A stretch of 64,000 nt of DNA from an uncultured Gammaproteobacteria bacterium (lineage in GTDB: Bacteria; Pseudomonadota; Gammaproteobacteria; HK1). The translations under genes and the position numbers were made by a program. The DNA lies in contig CAMYJH010000010.1 of the NCBI GenBank assembly GCA_947258715.1, positions 92,321-156,320 on the forward strand, read 5' to 3'. The notes below the pieces were generated by a model, which saw nothing but the letters and a program-made list of their open reading frames with translations, did not search any database and was not told the DNA's origin. Position 1 is the first letter of the stretch, and each line of letters opens with the position of its first letter. Shown here piece after piece: positions 26,357 to 34,251 of the stretch.

Positions 26357-29254
26357 ATGAAGTTAATCCGCAAAAACAGCCAGGCTTCCGGGGCGGGCAG
26401 CGTATCTGTCGGTATGCCCGGGGAAGCCATCGGCCGGCGCGCCTTTTTGCGCCGATCGGGGCTGACGCTAGGAGGCACCGCCGTGGCCAGCATGCTGCCG
26501 GCGACGATGATGCGAAAAGCACACGCCGCGGAGGGGTACGCCCCTCAGGCCGGCGTGGAAACCGTCACCCGGCGCAGCATCTGCACCCATTGTTCGGTGG
26601 GCTGCGGCGTTATTGCCGAAGTGCAAAACGGCGTTTGGACCGGCCAGGAGCCGGATTTCGAGTCGCCGTTCAACTTAGGATCTCACTGCGCCAAAGGTGC
26701 GTCGGTGCGCGAGCACGGAATCGGCGAGCGTCGGCTCAAGTATCCCACCAAGCTCGAGAACGGCAAGTGGAAACGGCTCAGCTGGGACCAGGCCATCGAC
26801 GAGATCGGCGACCAGATGCTCAAGATCCGCGAGCAGTCGGGTCCTGACTCCGTTTACTGGCTCGGCTCGGCCAAGCACAGCAACGAGCAGTCCTACCTGT
26901 TCCGCAAGTTCGCCGCGTACTGGGGCACCAACAACGTCGACCACCAGGCGCGTATCTGCCACTCCACCACGGTGGCGGGCGTGGCGAACACCTGGGGCTA
27001 CGGCGCCATGACCAACTCCTACAACGACATGCACAACTGCAAGGCGATGATTTTCGTCGGCTCGAACCCGTGCGAAGCGCATCCGGTCGCCATGCAGCAC
27101 ATCCTGCGTGCAAAGGAGAACGGCGCCAAGATGATCGTCGTCGACCCGCGATTCACGCGTACGTCGGCCCACGCCGACCTGGCGGTGCAAATACGGCCGG
27201 GCACCGACGTGGCAATCATGTGGGGCATGCTCTGGCACATCTTCGAGAACGGGTGGGAAGACCGTGAGTACATCCGCCAGCGGGTGTACGGCATGGACGA
27301 AATCCGTCAGGAGGTGGCCAAGTGGACGCCGGCCGAGACCGAGCGCGTCACCGGCGTGCCCGAGGAGACGGTAAAAGCGGCGGCCAAGATGATGGCTGAA
27401 AACCGGCCGGGCACCATCGTCTGGTGCATGGGCGGCACCCAGCACACCATCGGCAACAACAACACGCGCTCCTACTGCGTGCTGCAGCTTGCCTTGGGCA
27501 ACATCGGCAAGTCCGGTGGCGGGGCCAACATCTTCCGCGGCCACGACAACGTGCAGGGAGCCACCGACCTCGGCGTCTTGTCTCACACGCTTCCCGGCTA
27601 CTACGGCCTTTCCGCCGGTTCCTGGGGCCACTGGGCCCGGGTATGGGAAACCGACCTGAACTGGCTCAAGGGGCGATTCGACCAGGCCAAGGTGGTTGGT
27701 GACGGCGGTAAGGAAGTCTCGCCCATGAACTACAAGGGCATTCCGGTCTCCCGCTGGGTCGATGGTGTCAACGAGGACAAGAACAATATCGGCCAGCGCG
27801 ACAACATCCGCTGCATGGTTTACATGGGTCACGCCGTGAACAGCCAGAGCCGCGGTCCGGAGATGAAGAAGGCCATGGAAAAACTCGATCTCATGGTCAT
27901 CATCGACCCCTACCCGACCCACGCGGCGGTCATGAACGATCGCACCGATGGCATCTACCTGCTGCCGGCGAGCACCCAGTTCGAGACCTACGGGTCGGTG
28001 ACCGCGTCGAACCGCTCGATCCAGTGGCGCGACAAGGTCATCGAGCCGGTCTGGGAATCCCTCCCGGACCAAACGATCCTGTACAAGTTCGCCAAGAAGC
28101 TCGGATTTGCCGACGAGTTATTCAAGAACATCAAAGTCGATGCGGGCAGGGACGAGCCGCGGGTCGAGGACATCACCCGCGAGATCAACCGCGGCATGTG
28201 GACCATCGGCTACACCGGCCAGAGCCCGGAACGCCTGAAGGCCCACGCCGAGCACAGGGCCACCTTCAACACCACGACGCTGAAGGCCGAAGGGGGTCCC
28301 GTTGACGGCGACTTCTATGGCATGCCGTGGCCAAGCTGGGGCACCCCCGAGATGAAGCACCCCGGAACTCCGGTGCTCTACGATCCGAGCAAGCCGGTGG
28401 CCGAAGGCGGCCTCACCTTCCGTGCCCGCTTTGGCGTCGAGCGTAACGGCGTCAATCTGCTGGCCGAAGGCTCCTACAGCGTCGGCTCGGAAATTCGGGA
28501 CGGTTATCCCGAGTTCAGCGACAAGGTACTGAAGCAGCTCGGCTGGTGGGACGACCTCACCGACGACGAGAAGAAGCTGGCCGAGGGCAAGAACTGGAAG
28601 ACCGATCTCTCCGGCGGGATCCAGCGGGTCGCCATCAAGCACGGCTGCGCGCCGTTCGGCAACGCGAAGGCCCGCACCGTGGTGTGGACCTTCCCCGATC
28701 CGGTGCCGATTCACCGCGAGCCGCTGTACACGCCGCGTCGCGACCTGCTGCCGCAGTACGCCACGTACGAAGACCGTAAACGGCACTATCGGCTGCCGAC
28801 CCGCTACGGGTCGATCCAGGCCCAGGACTTCTCCAAGGAGTATCCGCTCGTCTACTCTAGCGGCCGCCTGGTGGAGTACGAGGGCGGCGGCGAAGAGCAG
28901 CGGTCGAACCGGTGGCTCGCTGAGCTGCAGCAAGACATGTTCGTCGAGATCAACCCCAAGGACGCCAACGATCGAGGCCTGCAGGACGGGCAGATGGTTT
29001 GGCTATCCACCCCGGAGGGCGCGAAGATTAAGGTGATGACCATGGTCACCCGCCGCGTAGCGCCGGGAGTCGTCTGGTGCCCGTTCCATTTCGGAGGCTG
29101 GTTCCAGGGCAAGGATCTCAAGGACAAGTACCCGGAGGGCACCGCACCATACGTCCGCGGCGAGGCGGCCAACACCGCTTTCACCTACGGCTACGACTCG
29201 GTGACCCAGATGCAGGAGACGAAAGTCACCCTGTGTCAAATCCAGGCCGCCTGA
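26357..29254 (+). CDS. fdhA: Formate dehydrogenase catalytic (alpha) subunit, cysteine type
   Basis: A 965-residue molybdopterin (or tungsten) oxidoreductase. In order: Tat signal (RRAFLRRSGLTLGG, residues 27-40); a 4Fe-4S site CTHCSVGC with a later Cys in GSHCAKGAS (residues about 76-112); and the active-site region ARICHSTTVAGVANTWGYGAMTN, where residue 201 is cysteine in the place of selenocysteine in E. coli FdnG. Further on are GSNPCEAHPVAMQHIL, MGGTQHTIGNNNTRSYC and a C-terminal molybdopterin dinucleotide-binding domain (SSGRLVEYEGGGEEQRSNRWLAE). It oxidises formate to CO2 on the periplasmic side and passes electrons to FdhB. Confidence 0.95.
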   Translation: MKLIRKNSQASGAGSVSVGMPGEAIGRRAFLRRSGLTLGGTAVASMLPATMMRKAHAAEGYAPQAGVETVTRRSICTHCSVGCGVIAEVQNGVWTGQEPDFESPFNLGSHCAKGASVREHGIGERRLKYPTKLENGKWKRLSWDQAIDEIGDQMLKIREQSGPDSVYWLGSAKHSNEQSYLFRKFAAYWGTNNVDHQARICHSTTVAGVANTWGYGAMTNSYNDMHNCKAMIFVGSNPCEAHPVAMQHILRAKENGAKMIVVDPRFTRTSAHADLAVQIRPGTDVAIMWGMLWHIFENGWEDREYIRQRVYGMDEIRQEVAKWTPAETERVTGVPEETVKAAAKMMAENRPGTIVWCMGGTQHTIGNNNTRSYCVLQLALGNIGKSGGGANIFRGHDNVQGATDLGVLSHTLPGYYGLSAGSWGHWARVWETDLNWLKGRFDQAKVVGDGGKEVSPMNYKGIPVSRWVDGVNEDKNNIGQRDNIRCMVYMGHAVNSQSRGPEMKKAMEKLDLMVIIDPYPTHAAVMNDRTDGIYLLPASTQFETYGSVTASNRSIQWRDKVIEPVWESLPDQTILYKFAKKLGFADELFKNIKVDAGRDEPRVEDITREINRGMWTIGYTGQSPERLKAHAEHRATFNTTTLKAEGGPVDGDFYGMPWPSWGTPEMKHPGTPVLYDPSKPVAEGGLTFRARFGVERNGVNLLAEGSYSVGSEIRDGYPEFSDKVLKQLGWWDDLTDDEKKLAEGKNWKTDLSGGIQRVAIKHGCAPFGNAKARTVVWTFPDPVPIHREPLYTPRRDLLPQYATYEDRKRHYRLPTRYGSIQAQDFSKEYPLVYSSGRLVEYEGGGEEQRSNRWLAELQQDMFVEINPKDANDRGLQDGQMVWLSTPEGAKIKVMTMVTRRVAPGVVWCPFHFGGWFQGKDLKDKYPEGTAPYVRGEAANTAFTYGYDSVTQMQETKVTLCQIQAA

Positions 29255-29270
29255 TTGGAGGAGTGACACC

Positions 29271-29858
29271 ATGGCTCGTATGAAATTTCTCTGTGACGCC
29301 GAAAGGTGTATCGAGTGCAATGCATGCGTTGTTGCATGCAAGAACGAGAACTCGGTGCCCTGGGGCGTGAATCGACGCCGTGTGGTCGTCCTCGACGACG
29401 GCGTACCCGGCGAAAAGTCCATTTCCGTTGCCTGCATGCACTGCACGGACGCGCCGTGCGCTGCCGTCTGCCCGGTGGACTGCTTCTACACCACCGAAGA
29501 CGGCATCGTGCTGCACGACAAGGACCTGTGCATCGGCTGCGGTTACTGCTTCTACGCCTGTCCCTTCGGTGCACCTCAATATCCCCAGAAGGAGGCTTTC
29601 GGGGTGCGCGGAAAGATGGACAAGTGCACCTTCTGCGCTGGCGGCCCTCCGGCGGACAACAGCGACGCCGAGTACAAGAAGTACGGCCGCAACCGTATCG
29701 CAGAAGGCAAGCTGCCGCTTTGCGCTGAGTTCTGCTCTACCAAGGCGCTGCTCGGTGGTGACGGCGACATGATCGCCGACATCTACCGCAAACGCGTTTT
29801 GAAACGCGGTGGCCGGCCCCAGACCTGGGGCTGGGAGACCGCGTACAAGGCGTCGTAA
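29271..29858 (+). CDS. fdhB: Formate dehydrogenase iron-sulfur (beta) subunit
   Basis: A 195-residue ferredoxin-like subunit with four cysteine clusters: CDAERCIECNACVVACKNEN, CMHCTDAPCAAVCPVD, CIGCGYCFYACPFGAP, and CTFCAGG with CAEFC. These place four 4Fe-4S centres between FdhA and the membrane cytochrome. It has no signal peptide and would be exported with the Tat-targeted alpha subunit. It begins 16 bp after fdhA with a GGAGG rbs and is followed by a strong terminator. Confidence 0.95.
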   Translation: MARMKFLCDAERCIECNACVVACKNENSVPWGVNRRRVVVLDDGVPGEKSISVACMHCTDAPCAAVCPVDCFYTTEDGIVLHDKDLCIGCGYCFYACPFGAPQYPQKEAFGVRGKMDKCTFCAGGPPADNSDAEYKKYGRNRIAEGKLPLCAEFCSTKALLGGDGDMIADIYRKRVLKRGGRPQTWGWETAYKAS

Positions 29859-29867
29859 GTTGAGAGA

Positions 29868-29897
29868 AGGGCGCTCCGGTGAGACGGAGCGCCCTTT
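29868..29897 (+). terminator. Rho-independent terminator after fdhB
   Basis: Stem AGGGCGCTCCG / CGGAGCGCCCT (11 bp, perfect) with loop GTGAGA, followed by TTGTTCT. The T-run is modest. It separates fdhAB from the lipoprotein-fdhC part, so either partial read-through or a second promoter must serve fdhC. Confidence 0.8.
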
Positions 29898-29967
29898 GTT
29901 CTCGTTTTCGGCGCGCGCGCGTCGTCCGCCTTACTTGCCACCAGGAGCAACTTCGGGAGCAATACGC

Positions 29968-30165
29968 ATGAACACCAGAGGCATACTCGCCGTTGCGTTG
30001 GTCACTGCTGCCGCAGGATTGAGCGGCTGCTACGAGGACGCCGACGTGACGGTTCACGAACCAGGAAAGTACAAGGGGGCCGCGGATCCTTTGCTTTCCC
30101 AGCAGGCCTCTGCGCGTGAGGAGGCTTTGGCCAAGCGCTTCCAGATCGTGCAGACGGATCGCTGA
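29968..30165 (+). CDS. Small lipoprotein in formate dehydrogenase operon
   Basis: A 65-residue protein starting MNTRGILAVALVTAAAGLSGCYED, with a lipobox (GLSGC) for lipid attachment at Cys 21. The mature part is short and charged and ends KRFQIVQTDR. The rbs (CGGGAG) is upstream. No family recognised. The C-terminal RxQIVQTDR resembles that of the next small lipoprotein (HRIVRTQADR), so the two may be diverged copies. Their position between fdhB and fdhC suggests a role at the periplasmic face of the enzyme, which is inference. Confidence 0.78.
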   Translation: MNTRGILAVALVTAAAGLSGCYEDADVTVHEPGKYKGAADPLLSQQASAREEALAKRFQIVQTDR

Positions 30166-30250
30166 GGTCTTCCCGCCCTCCGGCTTGCATCCGCGGTAGA
30201 CGTTAATGGGAAGATCCGGTTACGTCATTCAGGATGATTAGGCGAGAAGA

Positions 30251-30409
30251 ATGAAACTGTTGAATCTGTTGATTCTGTCGGGAATGACGGTCTGCGTGCT
30301 GGCGCTTTCCGGGTGCGGTGATAGGACCGAAGATCCGGGTGCAGAGCGGTCGGAGCGAACGTCCGAGGATCTGCGCCATCGAATCGTGCGCACGCAGGCG
30401 GACCGGTAG
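30251..30409 (+). CDS. Second small lipoprotein, 52 residues
   Basis: A short frame from ATG 30251 to TAG 30407-30409 encodes MKLLNLLILSGMTVCVLALSG followed by CGDRTEDPG and the end EDLRHRIVRTQADR. A signal helix and lipobox (ALSGC) are clear. It has the same layout as the lipoprotein at 29968: lipid anchor, short polar spacer, basic C-terminus ending in DR. The upstream AGGCGAGAAGA gives a weak rbs. It is too short for most gene callers. Function unknown. Confidence 0.68.
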   Translation: MKLLNLLILSGMTVCVLALSGCGDRTEDPGAERSERTSEDLRHRIVRTQADR

Positions 30410-30486
30410 GGCTTGCGAGAACTCCGAGGCGAAGTTCACCCAAGCCGACTGACCGGTGAATGAAAAATTTGTAAGGAGTGTTGGTG

Positions 30487-31581
30487 ATGTCAAAGGCAGA
30501 AACACCCAACCGGGGCAGACGCGCACGCTATCGGCGCATCATGTTCTGGTTCATCGCAATCATCGTGTTCGGTGCGATGGCGCTGCCGATGGGCAGCTAC
30601 GTCTACACCGGCATACAGCAGGCCCAGGCGCAGTCGGTCAAGGACACCAACCCGCGCGCCAACTACTGGCGAGCAGTTCGGGACGGCCAGGGTGGCTACA
30701 GTGCGGTCACCGGAACAAGCATGGAGGGCGAGGTGGTCAACACCGAAACCAGTATGCTGATCAACAACGGCGGCCAGAACTGGCGCCAGGTCCGTAACGG
30801 ACTCATCGCCAACTACGGTGGCTGGTTCTTGTTTCTGGTCCTGATTGCCATACTTCTGTTCTTCGCCAAGGTGGGCCGGGTGCCCGTCGAACACGGATTG
30901 TCCGGGCAGAAGGTGCAGCGCTGGAACGCGTTCGAGCGCTTCGTCCACTGGGTCACGGCCATCTCGTTCATCATTTTGGCGATTTCGGGGTTGAGCCTGC
31001 TGTTTGGGCGCGCCGTGCTGATACCGTTGATGGGTTACCCGGGATTTGCCGCGTACGCGGGGCTCGCCAAGGGCCTGCACAACTTCGTCGGTCCGTGGCT
31101 GTTCACGCCGGGGGTGGCGCTGATGATCATCCTCTGGATCCGCCACAACATTCCCAACGCCGAGGACATCCAGTGGTTCACCCAGGGCGGCGGCTTCGTC
31201 GGCAAGGGCAAGCACCCCCACGCCGGCCGCATGAACGGTGGCGAGAAGATCTGGTTCTGGTTCATCTGCACGGTTGGGGTCGCCGCTATCGTCAGCGGCT
31301 TCTTCATGGACTTTCCAAACTGGTGGAGCGCGTCCAGAGAGGGCATGCAACTCGCGAGCGTGGTCCATGCGATTACCGGTATCCTCTGGATCGCGCTCTG
31401 GTTCGGTCACGCCTACCTCGGCACCATTGGCACCGAGGGTTCGCTTGAAGGCATGACAACCGGTCGCGTTGACGTGAACTGGGCGAAGCAGCATCACGAT
31501 CGCTGGTACGAAGAAGTACAGTCCACATCCCACGAGCAGGGTAGAGACGCGACAACAGAGGTGAGGGGACAGCCCGCCTGA
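30487..31581 (+). CDS. fdhC: Formate dehydrogenase cytochrome b (gamma) subunit
   Basis: A 364-residue membrane protein starting at ATG 30487, with AAGGAG nine bases before. The N-terminal region has an extra helix (IMFWFIAIIVFGAMALPMGSYV) and a periplasmic loop, then the FdnI-like cytochrome b556 core with four or more helices. Candidate haem ligands are His in ERFVHWVTAIS, KGLHNFVGPW, SVVHAITGILW and WFGHAYLGTI. It passes electrons from FdhB to the quinone pool. The length with the N-terminal extension matches the FdhC type rather than short FdnI. Confidence 0.94.
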   Translation: MSKAETPNRGRRARYRRIMFWFIAIIVFGAMALPMGSYVYTGIQQAQAQSVKDTNPRANYWRAVRDGQGGYSAVTGTSMEGEVVNTETSMLINNGGQNWRQVRNGLIANYGGWFLFLVLIAILLFFAKVGRVPVEHGLSGQKVQRWNAFERFVHWVTAISFIILAISGLSLLFGRAVLIPLMGYPGFAAYAGLAKGLHNFVGPWLFTPGVALMIILWIRHNIPNAEDIQWFTQGGGFVGKGKHPHAGRMNGGEKIWFWFICTVGVAAIVSGFFMDFPNWWSASREGMQLASVVHAITGILWIALWFGHAYLGTIGTEGSLEGMTTGRVDVNWAKQHHDRWYEEVQSTSHEQGRDATTEVRGQPA

Positions 31582-31630
31582 CACGACACCCCCCATGAGT
31601 GCGGGCTTTTAGACCCGCAGCTGATAAAGC

Positions 31631-31665
31631 AACGCTTCTGCCCTGTCGGGCAGAAGCGTTTTTTT
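31631..31665 (+). terminator. Rho-independent terminator after fdhC
   Basis: Stem AACGCTTCTGCCC / GGGCAGAAGCGTT (13 bp, perfect) with a 4-base loop TGTC and then TTTTT. It closes the formate dehydrogenase operon. The heptamer element copy 2 begins six bases further on. Confidence 0.9.
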
Positions 31666-31670
31666 GTAAC

Positions 31671-31755
31671 GTGACGCGTAATGCGTGGTGGGTAATGCGA
31701 TCAGGCGCCGCCTCAGTTTCCCCTCTCGCGTTACGCACCACGCATTACGCGTTAC
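31671..31755. repeat. Heptamer inverted-arm element, copy 2
   Basis: Left arm GTGACGC GTAATGC GTGGTGG GTAATGC (31671-31698); right arm GCGTTAC GCACCAC GCATTAC GCGTTAC (31728-31755). The arms match as inverted repeats at 24 of 28 positions, around a core of about 29 bp. Here the element lies in an intergenic region after the fdhC terminator and before a REP-like palindrome. Confidence 0.85.
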
Positions 31756-31787
31756 CAGCTGCGCTTGGAACCGCCTGACCTGAGAAA

Positions 31788-31807
31788 TCGCGGCCAAGGC
31801 CGCTCCT
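31788..31807. repeat. REP-like palindrome
   Basis: The sequence TCGCGGCCAAGGCCGCTCCT contains the palindrome GCGGCC-AA-GGCCGC. It resembles extragenic palindromes common in Gammaproteobacteria. Only one copy was noticed here, so the call is tentative. Confidence 0.4.
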
Positions 31808-31914
31808 CCAGGGGGCGTTGTTTAAGCGCCCGTCGCGCATCACTTTTGAGGCTACTCATCGTAGAATGCCTGGCCCTGACCGTATCGCACCGCTCGTATA
31901 TAGTGGCTTCTGAA

Positions 31915-32508
31915 ATGAAACGCTTTCCCGAGTTTGTCCGAGACGCCATGCGTTCGGCCGGCGCGGCGGCGACATGCCTGCCGGTGCGGCTGGACCAGGA
32001 ATACTGGGAAACGGCTTTCTTCTTCCACCTTGCGGGCCCGGAGTGCAAAGAAGACCGGCGCCTGATGCGAAAGCAAGGCCGGCCGCTGCCCGCAGGGCTG
32101 GAGACGGATTTGATTGCGACCGAACACGCCGCGGTGGTGGTGCTGCGGCCCGAGGTCCACACCCGGGAGGACAATCCGCTTAGCTGCGAAATTCTTTTGA
32201 CGCCGGGGAAAGGGGGAGCGCATTTCGACGCTTTGAAACTGCTGTCGAAGCAGACGCGCATCTGCTGGTTCTTTTGCGACCAGGCCTACTGGACGCTCCA
32301 TTCCCAGCAGCTTCCTCTTGATGACGCCCAGCGCCACGGCTTCGATGAGCTGCTTCGCGACGCTCTGAAGCACGACACGGTGGTGCGTATGACGGGCCGC
32401 TACGACGCCCAGGCGGGGTTAGGCGAGATCGTCAAGCATTATGAGCTGCGTGCCGGTGCGCTACGCTCTGAGTATGCTTCCAGCGCCGCGGAAAAGCCGC
32501 CGAGCTGA
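31915..32508 (+). CDS. Hypothetical protein, 197 residues
   Basis: The frame from ATG 31915 (MKRFPEFVRDAMRSAGAAAT) encodes a soluble protein with no signal or membrane segment. Features are RLDQEYWETAFFFHLAGPECKEDRRLM, EHAAVVVLRPEVHTREDNPLSCEILLTPG and RICWFFCDQAYWTLHSQQLPL. I do not recognise a family. The frame stays open upstream to 31765, but that part is low-complexity and reads through the REP-like palindrome. It may be transcribed alone; the following ankyrin gene starts 56 bp after. Confidence 0.7.
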   Translation: MKRFPEFVRDAMRSAGAAATCLPVRLDQEYWETAFFFHLAGPECKEDRRLMRKQGRPLPAGLETDLIATEHAAVVVLRPEVHTREDNPLSCEILLTPGKGGAHFDALKLLSKQTRICWFFCDQAYWTLHSQQLPLDDAQRHGFDELLRDALKHDTVVRMTGRYDAQAGLGEIVKHYELRAGALRSEYASSAAEKPPS

Positions 32509-32563
32509 GCGCCCGGGCAGCGTGAATATTCGCTTACCTAATGACCATTAGACGTTGAGATCG

Positions 32564-33343
32564 ATGAAGGTACAAAAGTCAGCTGATTACCGTGTCTTCG
32601 CGCGGGTGCTCGGGTTGTCGTTTTGCTTAGCATTCCTGCCTTCGCTGAAGGCGGCCCTGGCATCCGGGGAATCCGAATTCGAAAGGGTGCTGCGCGACGA
32701 AGATGCCGCCGCGATTCGCGCCCAGGTGGAAGAGGGTGCGGACCCCAACTTCCGCATGCGGGGCGGAAAGACGCCGCTTATCGTGGCGGCGAAAATCGGT
32801 GATCCGAAGCTGGTCAGCCTGCTTCTCGAACTTGGGGCCGACGTCAACGCCGCCACCGAAAGCGGCGGCACGCCAATCATGTTTGCCGCAATTCGGGGGA
32901 ACCTGGAAACCGTCCAGGCGCTCATCGGCCACGGAGCGGACGTGAACGCGGCAGCCCACTTCAACTGGACCGCGCTGATGGTGGCGGCGGTTAAAGGCCA
33001 CGACGACGTCGTCGTCGTGCTGCTTGATCACGGCGCCAGCGCCAATGTGGCGGACACCTATGGCTGGACGCCTCTGATGCGCGCCGCTTACGAAAATCGC
33101 GCTGGCGCGGTACGCGCGTTATTGAAAAACGGAAAGGCGAGTTTGAACGCCACGGACGAAACGGGGTCGACCGCGCTGCACCACGCGGTCGCCCAGGGCA
33201 ACGTGGAAGTTGCGCGCTTACTGCTGGACAGCGGCGCCAATCTCGAAGCCAGAAATCGAGAGGGCCTGACGCCGCTGGAAATGGCGCAGCGAATGGAGAA
33301 GAAAGAATCCGTCCGATTCCTCGAATCTCGAGGCGCGCATTGA
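32564..33343 (+). CDS. Secreted ankyrin-repeat protein
   Basis: A 259-residue protein with a signal-like N-terminus (VFARVLGLSFCLAFLPSLKAALASG) and about six ankyrin repeats, e.g. GGKTPLIVAAKIGDPKLVSLLLELGADVN, each about 33 residues long (motif stretches TPLIVAAKIGD, TPIMFAAIRGN, TALMVAAVKGH, TPLMRAAYENR, TALHHAVAQGN). Ankyrin repeats bind proteins; the partner is unknown. The start ATG at 32564 is preferred over the upstream frame extension. A second secreted ankyrin protein lies on the opposite strand at 34252, with a Rieske-like gene between. Confidence 0.88.
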   Translation: MKVQKSADYRVFARVLGLSFCLAFLPSLKAALASGESEFERVLRDEDAAAIRAQVEEGADPNFRMRGGKTPLIVAAKIGDPKLVSLLLELGADVNAATESGGTPIMFAAIRGNLETVQALIGHGADVNAAAHFNWTALMVAAVKGHDDVVVVLLDHGASANVADTYGWTPLMRAAYENRAGAVRALLKNGKASLNATDETGSTALHHAVAQGNVEVARLLLDSGANLEARNREGLTPLEMAQRMEKKESVRFLESRGAH

Positions 33344-33355
33344 CGCGGGAGGCGT

Positions 33356-34186
33356 TCAGCAGAGCATCTGGGTCGCCGAATATTGCTCGATGCTTGTGAC
33401 GATCGCGGTGTCAGATACTTTCTGCTGTATATCCGAAGTCCCGAATTCGAGCGCGAGCCTGAAGGCGAAGGTATCGAAAAATTCCCTGTAAAGCTCGCCA
33501 CCGTAGGTACCGCTGGCATAGATCGCGCCTTCTTTTTTGTCGTACTCAAGCGCTATTGCGCCAAGGGGCTGCGGCGCCGGTCCACCGAGCACCCGCGCCC
33601 CGCGCGCGGGGTCGTAGACGCTCTTTTCAGAGCAGCAGTAAATCACCCCCGGCCGGCGCACGGGGTTTTCTGCCTTGTCCTTGAAGCTCACCTCTTCATG
33701 CCGATAGTTGATGAAGCTCACCGCCTTCGACGGATGGGTCATCTTGTGGGCGCAGATGGCGCAAAACGAGACAATGGAGCGATGCGGCCCCACTCCCCCC
33801 TGCCAGCGATATTCCTCTCCTTCTTCGGTCTGAAGCAGCTCGTTACCATCAGCGGGTTTGCCCAGATTGAGTAGAAAACAAGGGGTGGTGACATAAGGGT
33901 AGTTGAAGACGTAGCTTACGCCTTGCTCGAGACTTTCCGCCGTGACCGCGCGTTTCTGGGCGTCCAACAGCTTCACGCGGTTGTACTGGCGCACGGGGGA
34001 TTTCTGATTCGCGAGCAGGGAAGGACTTGCGCTCACTGAAACGGCCGCGGAGGCGCAGATTTTGACGAAACCTCTTCGCTTTAATGTTTTTGAATCCACC
34101 ACTAATTCTCGGTCGTCAAGGACGCGGCGACGGCCCGCATTTTCAGCTTGGGGCCACATGTTAATGGATTGTAATGCATGCACCAA
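33356..34186 (-). CDS. Tat-exported Rieske-like protein with altered ligand motif
   Basis: The N-terminus contains a twin-arginine-like segment (KTLKRRGFVKICASAAVSVSAS), so export is likely. The core has SFCAICAHKMTHPSKAVSF, where CxH matches the first Rieske motif. Later VIYCCSEKSVYDPARGARVLGGPAPQPLGAIALEYD occupies the place of the second motif (CxCHGSxFD); a histidine ligand is not visible there. No disulfide pair is seen. It may bind a modified cluster or another metal. The start is uncertain: ATG 34186, ATG 34159 or a GTG nearer the Tat motif. Function unknown. Confidence 0.72.
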   Translation of the reverse strand: MVHALQSINMWPQAENAGRRRVLDDRELVVDSKTLKRRGFVKICASAAVSVSASPSLLANQKSPVRQYNRVKLLDAQKRAVTAESLEQGVSYVFNYPYVTTPCFLLNLGKPADGNELLQTEEGEEYRWQGGVGPHRSIVSFCAICAHKMTHPSKAVSFINYRHEEVSFKDKAENPVRRPGVIYCCSEKSVYDPARGARVLGGPAPQPLGAIALEYDKKEGAIYASGTYGGELYREFFDTFAFRLALEFGTSDIQQKVSDTAIVTSIEQYSATQMLC

Positions 34187-34251
34187 CGGTCCGCCGGGCG
34201 GTGCGGCCGGGCCCTGGCTTCGAGCCGGCGCGGGCTTTCAGCGTGGCCGCT

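Noticed and set aside
26957-26959. Selenocysteine in formate dehydrogenase
   Set aside because: The active-site codon is TGC (cysteine 201) and the frame has no internal TGA.
26675-28072. Long minus-strand open frame inside fdhA
   Set aside because: It is antisense to highly conserved catalytic sequence and has no recognisable domains.
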